Source of the DNA: Betaproteobacteria bacterium
GTDB taxonomy: Bacteria; Pseudomonadota; Gammaproteobacteria; Burkholderiales; Casimicrobiaceae
NCBI GenBank assembly: GCA_016861105.1
Contig: BOKS01000012.1
Location: 62,001 to 126,000 of the forward strand
DNA length: 64,000 nt
Reading direction: 5' to 3'
Shown: positions 1 through 10,067 of the stretch, piece after piece
Layout of the letters: every line of letters starts with the position of its first letter
Position numbering within the stretch: position 1 is the stretch's first letter
Notes under the pieces: model-generated
Told to the model about the DNA's origin: nothing
The model's input: only the letters and a program-made list of their open reading frames with translations
Database searches by the model: none
Program-made: the position numbers and the translations under genes

Positions 1-1
1 G

Positions 2-418
2 CGCGACGGCGCGACGCCGCGCCTGCTCGCCGCGTGCCTGCGGATCGCGACCGGCGACAGCGTCGCCGACAACTTCCTGCAGGGCCGCGCGGGCAACCTG
101 GTCGCGCCACTGGAGGGCGCGAGCGGCACGATCGGGCCGGTGCGCGGGTCGCGGTCGCGCGACTGGCCGGACATCGTGGAGCTTCCGCAGCACCCGGCGG
201 GCGGCACGAGGCTTCCGTGGTGGCCCGAGCTCCTCGACCTCGTGCTGCGCGGCCAGCGCGCGTTCGCCGACCTGCGACTGATCGGGTGGGACGTCGGCAT
301 CACCGACGAGGGCCCGCTGCTGGTCGAGGGCAATGCGGCGCCCGACTGGGACCTGCCGCAGCTCGCGTTCGACCGCGGCTTCCGGCGCGACCTCGCGCTC
401 GTCCTCGCGGCTGCCTGA
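2..418 (+). CDS. Sugar-transfer-associated ATP-grasp-like protein, C-terminal fragment
   Basis: The reading frame is open from the window edge to a stop at 418, so only about 138 C-terminal residues are present. They contain the run GWDVGITDEGPLLVEGN, which has the Asp/Glu/Asn spacing of the metal- and ATP-binding end of ATP-grasp ligases. It resembles the group annotated as sugar-transfer-associated ATP-grasp (PF14397). That family is linked to cell-surface polysaccharide loci, but the substrate cannot be read from this fragment. The gene converges on fumC, with about 50 bases between the two stops. The ATP-grasp fold is fairly secure; the specific family is inferred from recalled sequence patterns. 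Confidence 0.6.
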   Translation, partial: RDGATPRLLAACLRIATGDSVADNFLQGRAGNLVAPLEGASGTIGPVRGSRSRDWPDIVELPQHPAGGTRLPWWPELLDLVLRGQRAFADLRLIGWDVGITDEGPLLVEGNAAPDWDLPQLAFDRGFRRDLALVLAAA

Positions 419-466
419 CCGGCGCCGGACCCGGCGACGGAAGCCGATCCGGGCGACCGCCGCGGC

Positions 467-1861
467 CTAGGGCCGCGTCATCGCCGCCGCGTCCACCCAG
501 CGGTCGAAGTCCTCCCCGCTCACCAGCCCCAGCGCCAGCGCCGCCTCGCGCAGCGTGCTGCCGTCGCGATGCGCCTTCTGCGCGATCTTCGCGGCGTTCT
601 CGTAGCCGATGTGCGGATTGAGCGCGGTGACGAGCATCAGCGAGGACGCGAGGTGCGCCGCGATGCGCTCGCGCTGCGGCTCGATGCCCTGCGCGCAGCG
701 CTCGTCGAACGAGCGGCAGGCGTCGGCGAGCAGGCCGATCGACTCCAGCACGTTGTGCAGCATCACCGGCTTCATCACGTTGAGCTGGAAGTGGCCCTGC
801 GACCCGGCGAAAGCGACGGTCGCGTCGTTGCCGAAGACCTGCGCCGCGACCATCGTGAGGGCCTCGGGCTGCGTCGGGTTCACCTTGCCCGGCATGATCG
901 ACGAGCCCGGCTCGTTGTCGGGAATCACGATCTCGCCGATGCCCGCGCGCGGCCCGCTCGCGTACAGCCGCACGTCGTTGGCGATTTTCATGAGCGCGCC
1001 GGCGAGCGTGCGCAGCGTCGCGCTGAACGTCACGACGGCATCGTGCGCGGACAGCGCCGCGAACTTGTCGCGCGCCGGCGCGAAAGGCACGCCGGTGGCC
1101 TCCGCCAGCCTTCGCGCGACGGTCGCGCCGAACGCCGGATGCGCGTTGAGCCCCGTGCCCACCGCGGTGCCGCCCAGCGCGAGCTCGTGCAGCGCGCGCT
1201 CGGCCGTGCGGATCGCCGCCAGCGCGTCGTCGAGCTGGCTCGCGTAGCCGCCCAGCACCTGGCCGAGCGTCACCGGGGTGGCGTCCTGCAGGTGGGTGCG
1301 CCCGATCATCACGAGCGCGGCGAACGCCTCCGCCTTGCGCGCGAACGTGCGCTGCAGCGCCTCCACCGCAGGGTAGAGGTCGCGGCGCGCCTCCTCGACG
1401 ATCGCGACGTGCATCACCGCGGGGAACGCGTCGTTGCTCGACTGCCCGCAGTTGACGTCGTCGTTGGGATGGACCGGCGCCTTGCTGCCCACCGCGCCGC
1501 CCGCGAGCTGGATCGCGCGGTTGGCGATCACCTCGTTGGCGTTCATGTTCGTCTGCGTGCCCGAGCCGGTCTGGAACACCACCAGCGGGAACTCGGCGTC
1601 GAGGGTGCCGTCGACGACGTCCTGCGCCGCGCGGACGATCAGAGCCGCCTTGGCCGCGTCCAGCACGCCCAGTTCGGCATTCGCCTGCGCGGCGGCCTGT
1701 TTGACCAGCCCGAGCGCACGGATCACCGGCTGCGTGAAGCGGAAGCGCGCGACGCCGATCGGGAAGTTCGCGATCGAGCGCTGCGTCTGCGCGCCCCACA
1801 GGCGCGCCGCGTCGACCTCCACCTCGCCCATCGCGTCGCGCTCGATGCGTCTTTCCGTCAT
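467..1861 (-). CDS. fumC: Class II fumarate hydratase
   Basis: Fumarase C hydrates fumarate to L-malate in the TCA cycle. It is the heat-stable, iron-free cytosolic tetramer. The 464 residues match the usual length. The N-terminus has the family run [18 protein letters not shown], and the superfamily signature [11 protein letters not shown] lies near residue 315, in the loop that supplies the catalytic serine. It starts at ATG 1861. It is transcribed away from the exported-protein gene upstream and ends tail to tail with the ATP-grasp fragment. The stop codon lies inside a short CG-rich palindrome. No promoter could be picked out with confidence. The identification is very secure. Confidence 0.97.
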   Translation of the reverse strand: MTERRIERDAMGEVEVDAARLWGAQTQRSIANFPIGVARFRFTQPVIRALGLVKQAAAQANAELGVLDAAKAALIVRAAQDVVDGTLDAEFPLVVFQTGSGTQTNMNANEVIANRAIQLAGGAVGSKAPVHPNDDVNCGQSSNDAFPAVMHVAIVEEARRDLYPAVEALQRTFARKAEAFAALVMIGRTHLQDATPVTLGQVLGGYASQLDDALAAIRTAERALHELALGGTAVGTGLNAHPAFGATVARRLAEATGVPFAPARDKFAALSAHDAVVTFSATLRTLAGALMKIANDVRLYASGPRAGIGEIVIPDNEPGSSIMPGKVNPTQPEALTMVAAQVFGNDATVAFAGSQGHFQLNVMKPVMLHNVLESIGLLADACRSFDERCAQGIEPQRERIAAHLASSLMLVTALNPHIGYENAAKIAQKAHRDGSTLREAALALGLVSGEDFDRWVDAAAMTRP

Positions 1862-1899
1862 GCCCGCATCCTAGGCGTGCGGGACCGCGCCGTCACCTC

Positions 1900-1933
1900 G
1901 GGGTCGGAGCCGGTCAGGGCCGGCGCCGACCCC
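1900..1933. repeat. REP-like intergenic hairpin
   Basis: A 14-base arm GGGGTCGGAGCCGG (1900-1913) pairs with CCGGCGCCGACCCC (1920-1933) with one mismatch across a 6-base loop. It sits in the divergent gap between fumC and the exported-protein gene, so it cannot be a transcription terminator for either. A further GGGGTCGGG copy follows at about 1942. The GGGTC-rich stem resembles the REP-like hairpins common in GC-rich proteobacteria; its function is unknown. Confidence 0.45.
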
Positions 1934-2064
1934 GACCGCGCGGGGTCGGGACGCGGCCCGCGTTGCACGCGCGCAACGCGCGGGTCCAGCCCGCCATGCC
2001 GGATGGACCCATCCGGAATCTCACGGAGTAGACTGCCCCACGTCACGCCGTGAAGGGAAAGGCC

Positions 2065-2790
2065 ATGACGCTTCGCGCCGCCGCGCTCGCCGTCGTGCTG
2101 GCCGCATCCACCGCCAGCGCCCAGGTCACGAACCTGATCGTTCCGGGAACGGCCGATCCCTGGCTCGCCGGCATGCCGCCGGGTTCCACGGCGAGCCTCG
2201 GGGACACCGCCCCGGCGCAGTCGCCGGTGCTCGTCGGGGGGCCGGTCAACGTCGCGACCGGCGGAACGCTGCGCTTCGCGGCGACCGGCGAAGTGTCGAA
2301 CACGGGGGTGCTGCAGGGCATCACGCCCGACGGCCAGGGGCCGGCCGCGCACACGACCGGCGCAGAGAACGGGATCGCCGACGTCACGGCGCCGCTGAAC
2401 GGGCTGATCGGCGTGTTCCTCGACAGCACGCAGCCCGACCTCGCCGGCCCGGCGCCGGCAGCGCTGAGCTTCATCACGCCGGCCGAGGTCGGCTACGCGT
2501 CGCTCGCCCCCGGCCTGCGCCAGCCGTTCTTCATCGGCGACGGCCTGACCGGCACCGGCACAGGCGCCCAGCAGGTCGTCACGATCCCCGCCGGGGCGAC
2601 GCGCCTCTACCTCGGCACCATGGACGGCTTCGGCTGGTTCAACAATGCGGGCCAGATCGCCGTGACGGTGACGCAGGCGCCCGCCGCACCGGTGGCGCCC
2701 GCCGCACCGATCCCGCTCCAGGTCGCACCGCTCGCCGCCCTGCTGCTGGCCGTGGCCGCACTGGCCGCGCTGCGACGCCGGCCGCGCTGA
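2065..2790 (+). CDS. Exported protein with a C-terminal TM-Arg sorting-like tail
   Basis: A 241-residue protein with a cleavable signal peptide (MTLRAAALAVVLAASTASAQ) and no recognisable enzyme domain. It ends in the tripartite layout of exosortase-type sorting signals: a proline-containing motif (APIPLQVAPL), a hydrophobic helix (LAALLLAVAALAAL) and an Arg-rich end (RRRPR). It resembles the IPTL-CTERM class but lacks the T-L-S-E-W part. ATG 2065 is preferred over GTG 2050 because AAGGGAAAGG lies just before it. The body is rich in Gly, Ala, Thr and Pro, consistent with a surface or secreted beta-rich protein. Function unknown. Confidence 0.6.
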   Translation: MTLRAAALAVVLAASTASAQVTNLIVPGTADPWLAGMPPGSTASLGDTAPAQSPVLVGGPVNVATGGTLRFAATGEVSNTGVLQGITPDGQGPAAHTTGAENGIADVTAPLNGLIGVFLDSTQPDLAGPAPAALSFITPAEVGYASLAPGLRQPFFIGDGLTGTGTGAQQVVTIPAGATRLYLGTMDGFGWFNNAGQIAVTVTQAPAAPVAPAAPIPLQVAPLAALLLAVAALAALRRRPR

Positions 2791-2794
2791 CGCC

Positions 2795-2817
2795 CCGGGC
2801 CCGCAGCACGGACCCGG
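2795..2817. terminator. Possible bidirectional terminator hairpin
   Basis: CCGGGCCCG (2795-2803) pairs with CGGACCCGG (2809-2817), with one mismatch and a 5-base loop. It lies between the convergent exported-protein gene and ackA. There is no U-tract, so it is only a candidate. Confidence 0.3.
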
Positions 2818-2829
2818 CCGCCCGGCGCG

Positions 2830-4011
2830 TCAGGCGCCGATCAGCGCGCGTACGTGGCGCGCGATCATCAACTCCTCGTGCGTCGCGATCACGTACGCGT
2901 GCGCGTCGCTGTCCGACGTGCTGATGCGCGGCGCGTGCCGGGCGTTCGCCGCCGCGTCGAGCTCGAGGCCGAGCCACGCGGCGGCCTCGACGATCTTCGC
3001 GCGCACCGCCGCCGCGTGCTCGCCGATGCCGCCCGTGAACACGAGCGCATCCAGTCCGCCCAGCGCGGCGGCCAGCGAGCCGAGCTCGCGGCCCGCGCGA
3101 TAGCAGAACAGGTCCACGGCGAAGGCCGCGCGCGGATCGTCGGAGGCGATCAGCGTGCGCATGTCGCTCGACACGCCGGACACGCCGAGCAGGCCGGACT
3201 CGCGGTAGAGCAGGGACTCGATGGCCCGCGCGTCCATGCCGAGCTCGTCCATCAGGTAGAGGACCACGCCCGGGTCGAGGGCGCCGGTGCGCGTGCCCAT
3301 CATCAGCCCGTCGACCGCGGTGAAGCCCATCGACGTCGCGACGCTGCGCCCGTCGTGCATCGCGCACATCGAGGCGCCGTTGCCGAGATGCGCGACGACG
3401 ACACGCCCGCGGGCGGCGTGTGCGTCGATCGCCGGCAGCGCCTGCGCGATGAACTCGTACGACAGGCCGTGGAAGCCGTAGCGCCGCACGCCGCGCCCGG
3501 TGATCGACGGCGGCAGCGCGAACGCCTGCGCGAGCGCGGGCTGCGTGCGGTGGAACGCCGTGTCGAAGCAGGCGACCTGCGGCAGGTCGGGACGCTCGGC
3601 GGCGATCGCGCGGATCGGTGCGAGGTTGTGCGGCTGGTGCAGCGGCGCGAGCGGGACGAGCGTGTCGAGCACCGCCAGCACGGCGTCGTCGACGCGCACG
3701 GGCTCGGCGAAGCGCGTGCCGCCGTGCACGACGCGGTGGCCCACCGCCGCCGGCGCCGGCCCCCCGGACGTGCGCAGGAAGGCGAGCAGGTCGTGCACCG
3801 CGGCCTCGTGCGAAGGCGCGGCGCCCTCGGGCCAGCGGTGCTCGGCGATCCGGGCCCCCTTCGCGTCGCGCGCCTCGAAGCGCGCTTGCGGCATGCCCAG
3901 GCCGTCCACCAGCGCGCGCCAGACCAGCGCGGGATCGCGCTCTGCGGCCGCGTACAGCGAACACTTGAGGCTCGACGAGCCGGCGTTGAGGACGACGATG
4001 CCGGAAGTCAT
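2830..4011 (-). CDS. ackA: Acetate kinase
   Basis: A 393-residue cytosolic kinase interconverting acetate plus ATP with acetyl phosphate. The N-terminus MTSGIVVLNAGSSSLKCSLY carries the N-A-G-S-S-S-x-K signature of acetate/butyrate/propionate kinases. The second signature, around residues 175-190, reads GVRRYGFHGLSYEF. FTGGIGEH near residue 315 is the usual C-terminal nucleotide-site motif. Its ATG overlaps the TGA of the upstream MaoC-Pta gene by four bases (ATGA), so translation is probably coupled. It is the last gene of a three-gene operon. Given the PHA-synthase-like first gene, its physiological substrate could also be propionate or butyrate. The family assignment is secure. Confidence 0.96.
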   Translation of the reverse strand: MTSGIVVLNAGSSSLKCSLYAAAERDPALVWRALVDGLGMPQARFEARDAKGARIAEHRWPEGAAPSHEAAVHDLLAFLRTSGGPAPAAVGHRVVHGGTRFAEPVRVDDAVLAVLDTLVPLAPLHQPHNLAPIRAIAAERPDLPQVACFDTAFHRTQPALAQAFALPPSITGRGVRRYGFHGLSYEFIAQALPAIDAHAARGRVVVAHLGNGASMCAMHDGRSVATSMGFTAVDGLMMGTRTGALDPGVVLYLMDELGMDARAIESLLYRESGLLGVSGVSSDMRTLIASDDPRAAFAVDLFCYRAGRELGSLAAALGGLDALVFTGGIGEHAAAVRAKIVEAAAWLGLELDAAANARHAPRISTSDSDAHAYVIATHEELMIARHVRALIGA

Positions 4012-5417
4012 GCCCCCGATGGTACGCCGGGTGTGCCGAGCTTCTCGCGGCGCGCGTGCGCCAGCAGCTTGAGCACGGCCGTCGAGGCGAGCCGCGTGCG
4101 CACGGAGTCGGCGCGTGACGTGAGGACGATCGGCACGCGCGTGCCGAGGACGATGCCGGCGGCGTCAGCGCCGGCGAGATACTGCAGCTGCTTCGCCAGC
4201 ATGTTGCCGGCCTCGAGGTCGGGGACGAGCAGGATGTCGGCGCGGCCGGCGACCGGCGACACGATCGCCTTGGTGCGGGCCGCCTCGACCGAGATCGCGT
4301 TGTCGAACGCAAGCGGCCCGTCGAGCTCCGCGCCCGTGATCTGGCCGCGGTCGGCCATCTTGCACAGCGCCGCGGCGTCGAGCGTGCTCGGGATCTTCGG
4401 GTTGACCGTCTCCACCGCCGAGAGGATCGCCACCTTCGGCCGCTCGACGCCGAGCAGGTGCGCGAGGTCGATCGCGTTCTGGCAGATGTCGACCTTCGCC
4501 TCGAGGTCGGGCAGGATGTTGATCGCGGCGTCCGTCACGAGCAGCAGCCGCGGGTACGTGGGCACGTCCATCACGAAGACGTGGGAGATGCGGCGCGCCG
4601 TCCGCAGCCCGGTGGTCGACGAGACGACGGCCCCCATCAGCTCGTCGGTGTGCAGGCTGCCCTTCATCAGCGCCTCGGCATTGCCCGCGTACGCGATCTC
4701 CACCGCGCGCGCGGCCGCCGCGTGGCTGTGCTGGACCGGCACGACCTGGTAGGGGCCGATGTCGAGCCCGTGCTCCTCGGCGACCGCGCGTATCTTCGCC
4801 GGCGGACCGACCAGCACCGGGACGATCAGCCCCGCCTTCGCGGCCTCGATCGCGCCGGCGAGCGAGGCCTTGTCGCAGGGATGGACGACGGCGCAGGTCA
4901 CCGGTGGCAGCGGCTTGCAGCGCGCGAAGAGCTTGGCGAAGCCGTCGTTGCGCCGCAGGATCAGCTCGGGCGTGGCGACGTTCGCGTAGGCGATGCGCTC
5001 CATCGGCGCGATCACCGTGAGCTGGCCGTGCAGCAGCTCGAGGCCGGCCTGGTTGGCGCAGCGGCAGTCGAAGACGATCGTGTGGTCGTCCGCGCGCTTC
5101 TCGCGCGCCGTGACCGTGGCCGTGAGCGTGTCCCCGATCCCCACCGTCCCGTCGTAGCGGATGCGCGACTCGACGATGCGCGTCCCCGGCCCGGGGAAGC
5201 GGCTGTTGAGGAGGCCGGCCACCATCGCCACCGCGGCGGCGCCCTGCGCGGTCATCGGCTCGTCCGCGCCGCGGCCCTCGAGGTGGAAGCCCTCGACGTC
5301 GCCGGCCGCGAGCGCCAGCGCCTCGACGTCGGTGGCGGTCAGCATGCGCGTGACGGTGGCCGAAGCGCCGACGTCGATCTCGTCGAACGTGCGGTTCGTG
5401 AAGTCGCGCGTGTTCAT
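4008..5417 (-). CDS. Bifunctional MaoC-like hydratase / phosphate acyltransferase
   Basis: A 469-residue fusion. Residues 1 to about 145 are a MaoC-type hot-dog domain. AGDVEGFH (Asp40, His45) keeps the Asp/His spacing of (R)-specific enoyl-CoA hydratases. The remaining 320 or so residues form a phosphate acetyl/butyryltransferase domain, which swaps CoA for phosphate on acyl-CoA. Visible blocks include SLHTDELMGAVV and, near the end, ADILLVPDLEAGNMLAKQL. I chose ATG 5417 because it overlaps the upstream stop (ATGA) and begins the hot-dog domain. ackA follows with the same overlap, so acyl-CoA, acyl phosphate and acyl acid plus ATP form a chain. Such fusions are known and usually annotated as bifunctional enoyl-CoA hydratase/phosphate acetyltransferase. 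Chain-length preference is not visible. Confidence 0.9.
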   Translation of the reverse strand: MNTRDFTNRTFDEIDVGASATVTRMLTATDVEALALAAGDVEGFHLEGRGADEPMTAQGAAAVAMVAGLLNSRFPGPGTRIVESRIRYDGTVGIGDTLTATVTAREKRADDHTIVFDCRCANQAGLELLHGQLTVIAPMERIAYANVATPELILRRNDGFAKLFARCKPLPPVTCAVVHPCDKASLAGAIEAAKAGLIVPVLVGPPAKIRAVAEEHGLDIGPYQVVPVQHSHAAAARAVEIAYAGNAEALMKGSLHTDELMGAVVSSTTGLRTARRISHVFVMDVPTYPRLLLVTDAAINILPDLEAKVDICQNAIDLAHLLGVERPKVAILSAVETVNPKIPSTLDAAALCKMADRGQITGAELDGPLAFDNAISVEAARTKAIVSPVAGRADILLVPDLEAGNMLAKQLQYLAGADAAGIVLGTRVPIVLTSRADSVRTRLASTAVLKLLAHARREKLGTPGVPSGA

Positions 5418-7777
5418 CGCCGGCTCCCGGGGCTGCGCCGCGCGGCCGGGCTGCCGCGGGCGCGAGCCTGCTTGCCGCCGCGGGCCGCCCGGGGCCCGCC
5501 GGCGGGCTTGCGTGCGCGGCGCGCGCCCCCCGACACCGGCAACAGCGCGCGCAGCTCGGCGACGAGCGCGAGCTGCCGCTCGTCGAGGCGGAAGTGACGC
5601 TCCATCGCGCCGAGCAGGTCGTGCGCGTGCCGCCGGTCGGCGGCCGTGCGCAGCAGGCGCGGAAGCGCGCGCCGGGCGCGCGCGGGCTCGAACTCGACGA
5701 TGATCGTCTCCTCGTGCATCAGGCGGCGGAACTCGTCCTCCGAGACGCCGTCGAGCAGCCGCGCCGGCGCGATCAGCTCGCGCACGCGCTCCATCGACGA
5801 CAGCCGGCGCCGGCCGCCGCCGGCCTTCGCGACCAGCAGGCCAATGCGCACGAACCCGTCGACCGCGCCGCCGGCCTCGACGTCGTCGAGCACCTGCCGG
5901 ACGACGGGCAGCGCACGCGGATCGAAGCGCGTCGCCCGGCGGATCTCGCGCCGCTGGTCGGCGACGTTCAGCGTCAGCATGTTGCCATAGACCTGGAAGA
6001 ACATCGCCTCCGCCGCGGCGTCGCGCAGGTCGCGCGCGAGGTCGAGCGCGGCGACGATCGCCTCCGAGGCGAAGCGCTCGGCCGGCAGCCACGCGTTGGA
6101 CGGGGCGCGCGGCTGGCGGTGGGCGCGCGCGAGCGCGGCCGGCGCCGCGAGCAGCGCCATCCACGGGTTGTAGTCCGACAGCGCCCAGCGCTGCACGCGC
6201 AGCGGGTGCAGTTCGCGCAGCAGCTTCGCGAGCCACTCGGGCACCGCCTGGCGCACCAGGGGCCGCGCGAGGAGCTCGTAGGCGCGCTCCGTCAGTTCGG
6301 AGAGCGCCGCGACGGCCTCGAAGGGCTTCTCGTCGACGCGGTCGTACTTCTGCAGCTTGCGCAGGTCCTCGAGCGTGCGCTCGACGATCATCACCTCGTA
6401 CTCCGGACCCTCCGCGCCGCTGCCCGGCTTCTCGCGGATGTCCATGCCGTACAGGCCCGGCGGCAGCTGCTGGATGTGCCTCAGCAGCTCCACGATCTGC
6501 GCGTGCTCGCGCCTGGCGACCTGGCCCGAGACGAAGATGCCGAGGTGCCCGATGTCCTCGTGCAGCAGCCCGACGATCGTCTGGCCGTTCGCCTTGATCT
6601 CCTCGGTGGACGAGTAGAGGTCGCCGATCCAGTTGAAGGCCTGCTGCGGAGGCGTGATGTTGTCGCCCAGCGACGCGAACACGATGATCGGGCTCTTGAT
6701 CGACTTGAGATCGAAGTAGCGGCCCGGCCCGAGCCGCGCCTCCCCCGCCGAGAGCTTGTTGCCGACGAAGAGGTTGTTGACGATCCAGCGGATCTCCTGG
6801 TCGTTGAACAGGTAGAAGCCGCCCCACCACCGCTCGAACTCGAGGAAGCGCTCGGGCTCGGTGTCGACGTGCGCCCACAGGTGGTAGTGCTTCTGCCACA
6901 GCGTGTTCGCCGGGTTCAGGCGCTCGAAGTTCTGCACGAGGTGCGCGCCGTCGAAGCGGCCGGCGCCCAGGTCGCTGGCGAACAGCGCCACCCAGGCGCC
7001 ACCGGCGAGCCCGCCGACGTAGCGCATCGGGTTCTCGCCGTCGTTGCCGGCCCAGTACGACACGGGCGCGCCGTTGACCACGCAGGGTCCCGCGATGTCG
7101 GGCCGCGACGCGGCGAGCATCATCACCGCCCATCCGCCCTGGCAGTTGCCGACCAGCACCGGCTTGGGGCTGTCGGGATGGCGCTCGGCCACGATGCGCA
7201 CGAACTCGGCCTCGGCGTCGACGACGTCGGCGAGCGTCTGCCCCGGCACGGGCTCGGGATGGAAGACGACGAAGTAGACCGGGTGTCCCGCGCGCAGCGC
7301 GACGCCCACCTCCGAGTCCTTCTTGAAGCCGCCGATGCCGGGGCCGTGCCCGGCCCGCGGGTCGATGATCACGAACGGCCGCAGCGTGTCGTCGACCTTC
7401 GCGTCGCGCGGCGGGACGATGCGCAGCAGCGCGTAGTTGCACGGCCGTTCGAAGCCGCGCGCGTCGGCGAGCACCTCCCACTCGTAGTGCAGCAGCGGCG
7501 GCTTGCCGTTGCGCTCGTGCTCGAGCCACTGGTTGCCGCGCTGCCGCAGCGTGTCCCAGAACAGGAGGTGGCGCTGCACGGCGTCGACGGCGTAGCCGAA
7601 CGCGTCGCGCCACGCCTCGTGGGGGGCGCGCAGCGGGTGCCCGGCGAGCCCCGTCCCGGCGGCCTGCACGCGCGACGCGTAGCGCGCGCCGGCGGCGCGC
7701 AGGCGCCGGTCGAGGAGGGACGCGACCTGCCGCGCGATGTCGCTGGCACGGTCGATCGTCTGGTGGAGGTCGGTCAT
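5414..7777 (-). CDS. DUF3141 family PHA-synthase-like alpha/beta hydrolase
   Basis: A 787-residue protein of the DUF3141 type, related to poly(3-hydroxyalkanoate) synthases. The nucleophile elbow is GNCQGG, with Cys212 where ordinary hydrolases have Ser. This is the G-x-C-x-G form of PHA synthases. GDNITPP and GHLGIF later in the protein supply the candidate Asp and His. The last 300 residues are helical and Arg/Ala-rich, with no match I recognise. The chosen ATG is 7777; a TTG 39 bases upstream is possible. It is the first gene of the operon with MaoC-Pta and ackA, overlapping the next start by four bases. A PhaR-like operator and a TATACT element lie just upstream. Polymer synthesis has not been shown for this family as far as I know, so the role is inferred. 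Confidence 0.82.
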   Translation of the reverse strand: MTDLHQTIDRASDIARQVASLLDRRLRAAGARYASRVQAAGTGLAGHPLRAPHEAWRDAFGYAVDAVQRHLLFWDTLRQRGNQWLEHERNGKPPLLHYEWEVLADARGFERPCNYALLRIVPPRDAKVDDTLRPFVIIDPRAGHGPGIGGFKKDSEVGVALRAGHPVYFVVFHPEPVPGQTLADVVDAEAEFVRIVAERHPDSPKPVLVGNCQGGWAVMMLAASRPDIAGPCVVNGAPVSYWAGNDGENPMRYVGGLAGGAWVALFASDLGAGRFDGAHLVQNFERLNPANTLWQKHYHLWAHVDTEPERFLEFERWWGGFYLFNDQEIRWIVNNLFVGNKLSAGEARLGPGRYFDLKSIKSPIIVFASLGDNITPPQQAFNWIGDLYSSTEEIKANGQTIVGLLHEDIGHLGIFVSGQVARREHAQIVELLRHIQQLPPGLYGMDIREKPGSGAEGPEYEVMIVERTLEDLRKLQKYDRVDEKPFEAVAALSELTERAYELLARPLVRQAVPEWLAKLLRELHPLRVQRWALSDYNPWMALLAAPAALARAHRQPRAPSNAWLPAERFASEAIVAALDLARDLRDAAAEAMFFQVYGNMLTLNVADQRREIRRATRFDPRALPVVRQVLDDVEAGGAVDGFVRIGLLVAKAGGGRRRLSSMERVRELIAPARLLDGVSEDEFRRLMHEETIIVEFEPARARRALPRLLRTAADRRHAHDLLGAMERHFRLDERQLALVAELRALLPVSGGARRARKPAGGPRAARGGKQARARGSPAARRSPGSRR

Positions 7778-7810
7778 GGCCGGTGCCCCGGTCGTCCGCG
7801 GGCCGTCATG

Positions 7811-7829
7811 TTGCAATGCAGCAAGTATA
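7811..7829 (-). promoter_or_regulatory. Candidate promoter -10 with PhaR-like operator
   Basis: On the minus strand TATACT (7829-7824) is a good -10 element. It is followed immediately by TTGCTGCATTGCAA (7824-7811), an interrupted palindrome containing CTGCATTGCAA. This differs by one base from the CTGC-N3-GCAG pattern reported for the PHA regulator PhaR. A repressor bound here would cover the start of transcription of the DUF3141 operon. No clear -35 was found. The operator assignment rests on the motif and on gene content. Confidence 0.4.
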
Positions 7830-7928
7830 GTCCTCGCCGCGGGCGGGCGGCGCCCCGGCCGGTCAGGTCGTCGCGCGGATCGCCCAGGGAGCGTCCCGCG
7901 GGCGCGACGTCGACGCTGGAAGCGGGAA

Positions 7929-7946
7929 GGGCGGCCGCAGCCGCCC
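7929..7946 (-). terminator. Terminator-like hairpin after the atp operon
   Basis: Perfect 7-bp stem GGGCGGC/GCCGCCC with a 4-base loop. In the minus direction it is followed by TTCCC. It lies about 25 bases after the atpC stop, between that operon and the DUF3141 operon on the same strand. Confidence 0.45.
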
Positions 7947-7969
7947 CTCCGGCACGAGCGAGCGCTCGC

Positions 7970-8395
7970 TTACGCGCGATTGCGGAGCTTGCGGATCGCC
8001 TCGAGCTGCGCCAGCGCCGCGGAGAGCTCCGCCTCCGCCGTGGCGATCTCCTCGCGCGTGGTCTTGTTCGCTCGCGCCTCCTCGGCCGCGCGCTTTGCGT
8101 CCAGCGCCGCCGCCTCGTCGAGGTCCTTGGCGCGGATCGCGGTGTCCGCGAGGACGGTGACCTTGTGCGGCTGGACTTCGAGGTAGCCGCCCTGCACGAA
8201 CACGAACTCCTCCTCGGCCTGCCCCGGGATCCTCATGCGCACCGCGCCCGGCCGGATCGCCGTCAGCAGCGGCGTGTGCCGCGGGTAGATGCCGAGCTCG
8301 CCCGCGATGCCGGGCAGCACGACGAATTCCGCCTCGCCGGAGTAGATCTGCTCCTCGGCGCTGACGACGTCGACGCGGATGGTGGGGGCGGCCAT
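7970..8395 (-). CDS. atpC: ATP synthase F1 epsilon subunit
   Basis: The 141-residue epsilon subunit of the central stalk. It links the gamma rotor to the c-ring and inhibits ATP hydrolysis. The N-terminal beta-sandwich holds the conserved runs [20 protein letters not shown] and [13 protein letters not shown]. The C-terminal third is a two-helix hairpin rich in Ala, Glu and Arg. ATG 8395 starts the conserved sequence. It is the last gene of the atp operon. The gap to atpD is about 107 bases and holds a short GGGGGAC tandem repeat. Confidence 0.95.
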   Translation of the reverse strand: MAAPTIRVDVVSAEEQIYSGEAEFVVLPGIAGELGIYPRHTPLLTAIRPGAVRMRIPGQAEEEFVFVQGGYLEVQPHKVTVLADTAIRAKDLDEAAALDAKRAAEEARANKTTREEIATAEAELSAALAQLEAIRKLRNRA

Positions 8396-8405
8396 GGAGA
8401 ACCTC

Positions 8406-8431
8406 GGGACGGGGGACGGGGGACGGGGGAC
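8406..8431. repeat. 7-bp tandem repeat (GGGGGAC)
   Basis: Three full and one partial copy of GGGGGAC lie between atpD and atpC. It is a simple-sequence tract and could vary in copy number. No function is evident. Confidence 0.7.
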
Positions 8432-8502
8432 GAGGTGCCTGCGGCGGAGGGTTCCGCTGGCCGAGGGGAGGGCACGGCCTCGTCCCTCGTCCCGTCGTTG
8501 CC

Positions 8503-10045
<1,543 letters not shown>

Positions 10046-10067
10046 CGCTTGGCGATCCGACCCCGTG

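Noticed and set aside
569..2053. Long plus-strand open frame across fumC
   Set aside because: Frames of 400-1000 codons opposite real genes are common at this GC content. Its product is Arg/Ala/Asp-rich with no family features, while fumC on the other strand is unmistakable.
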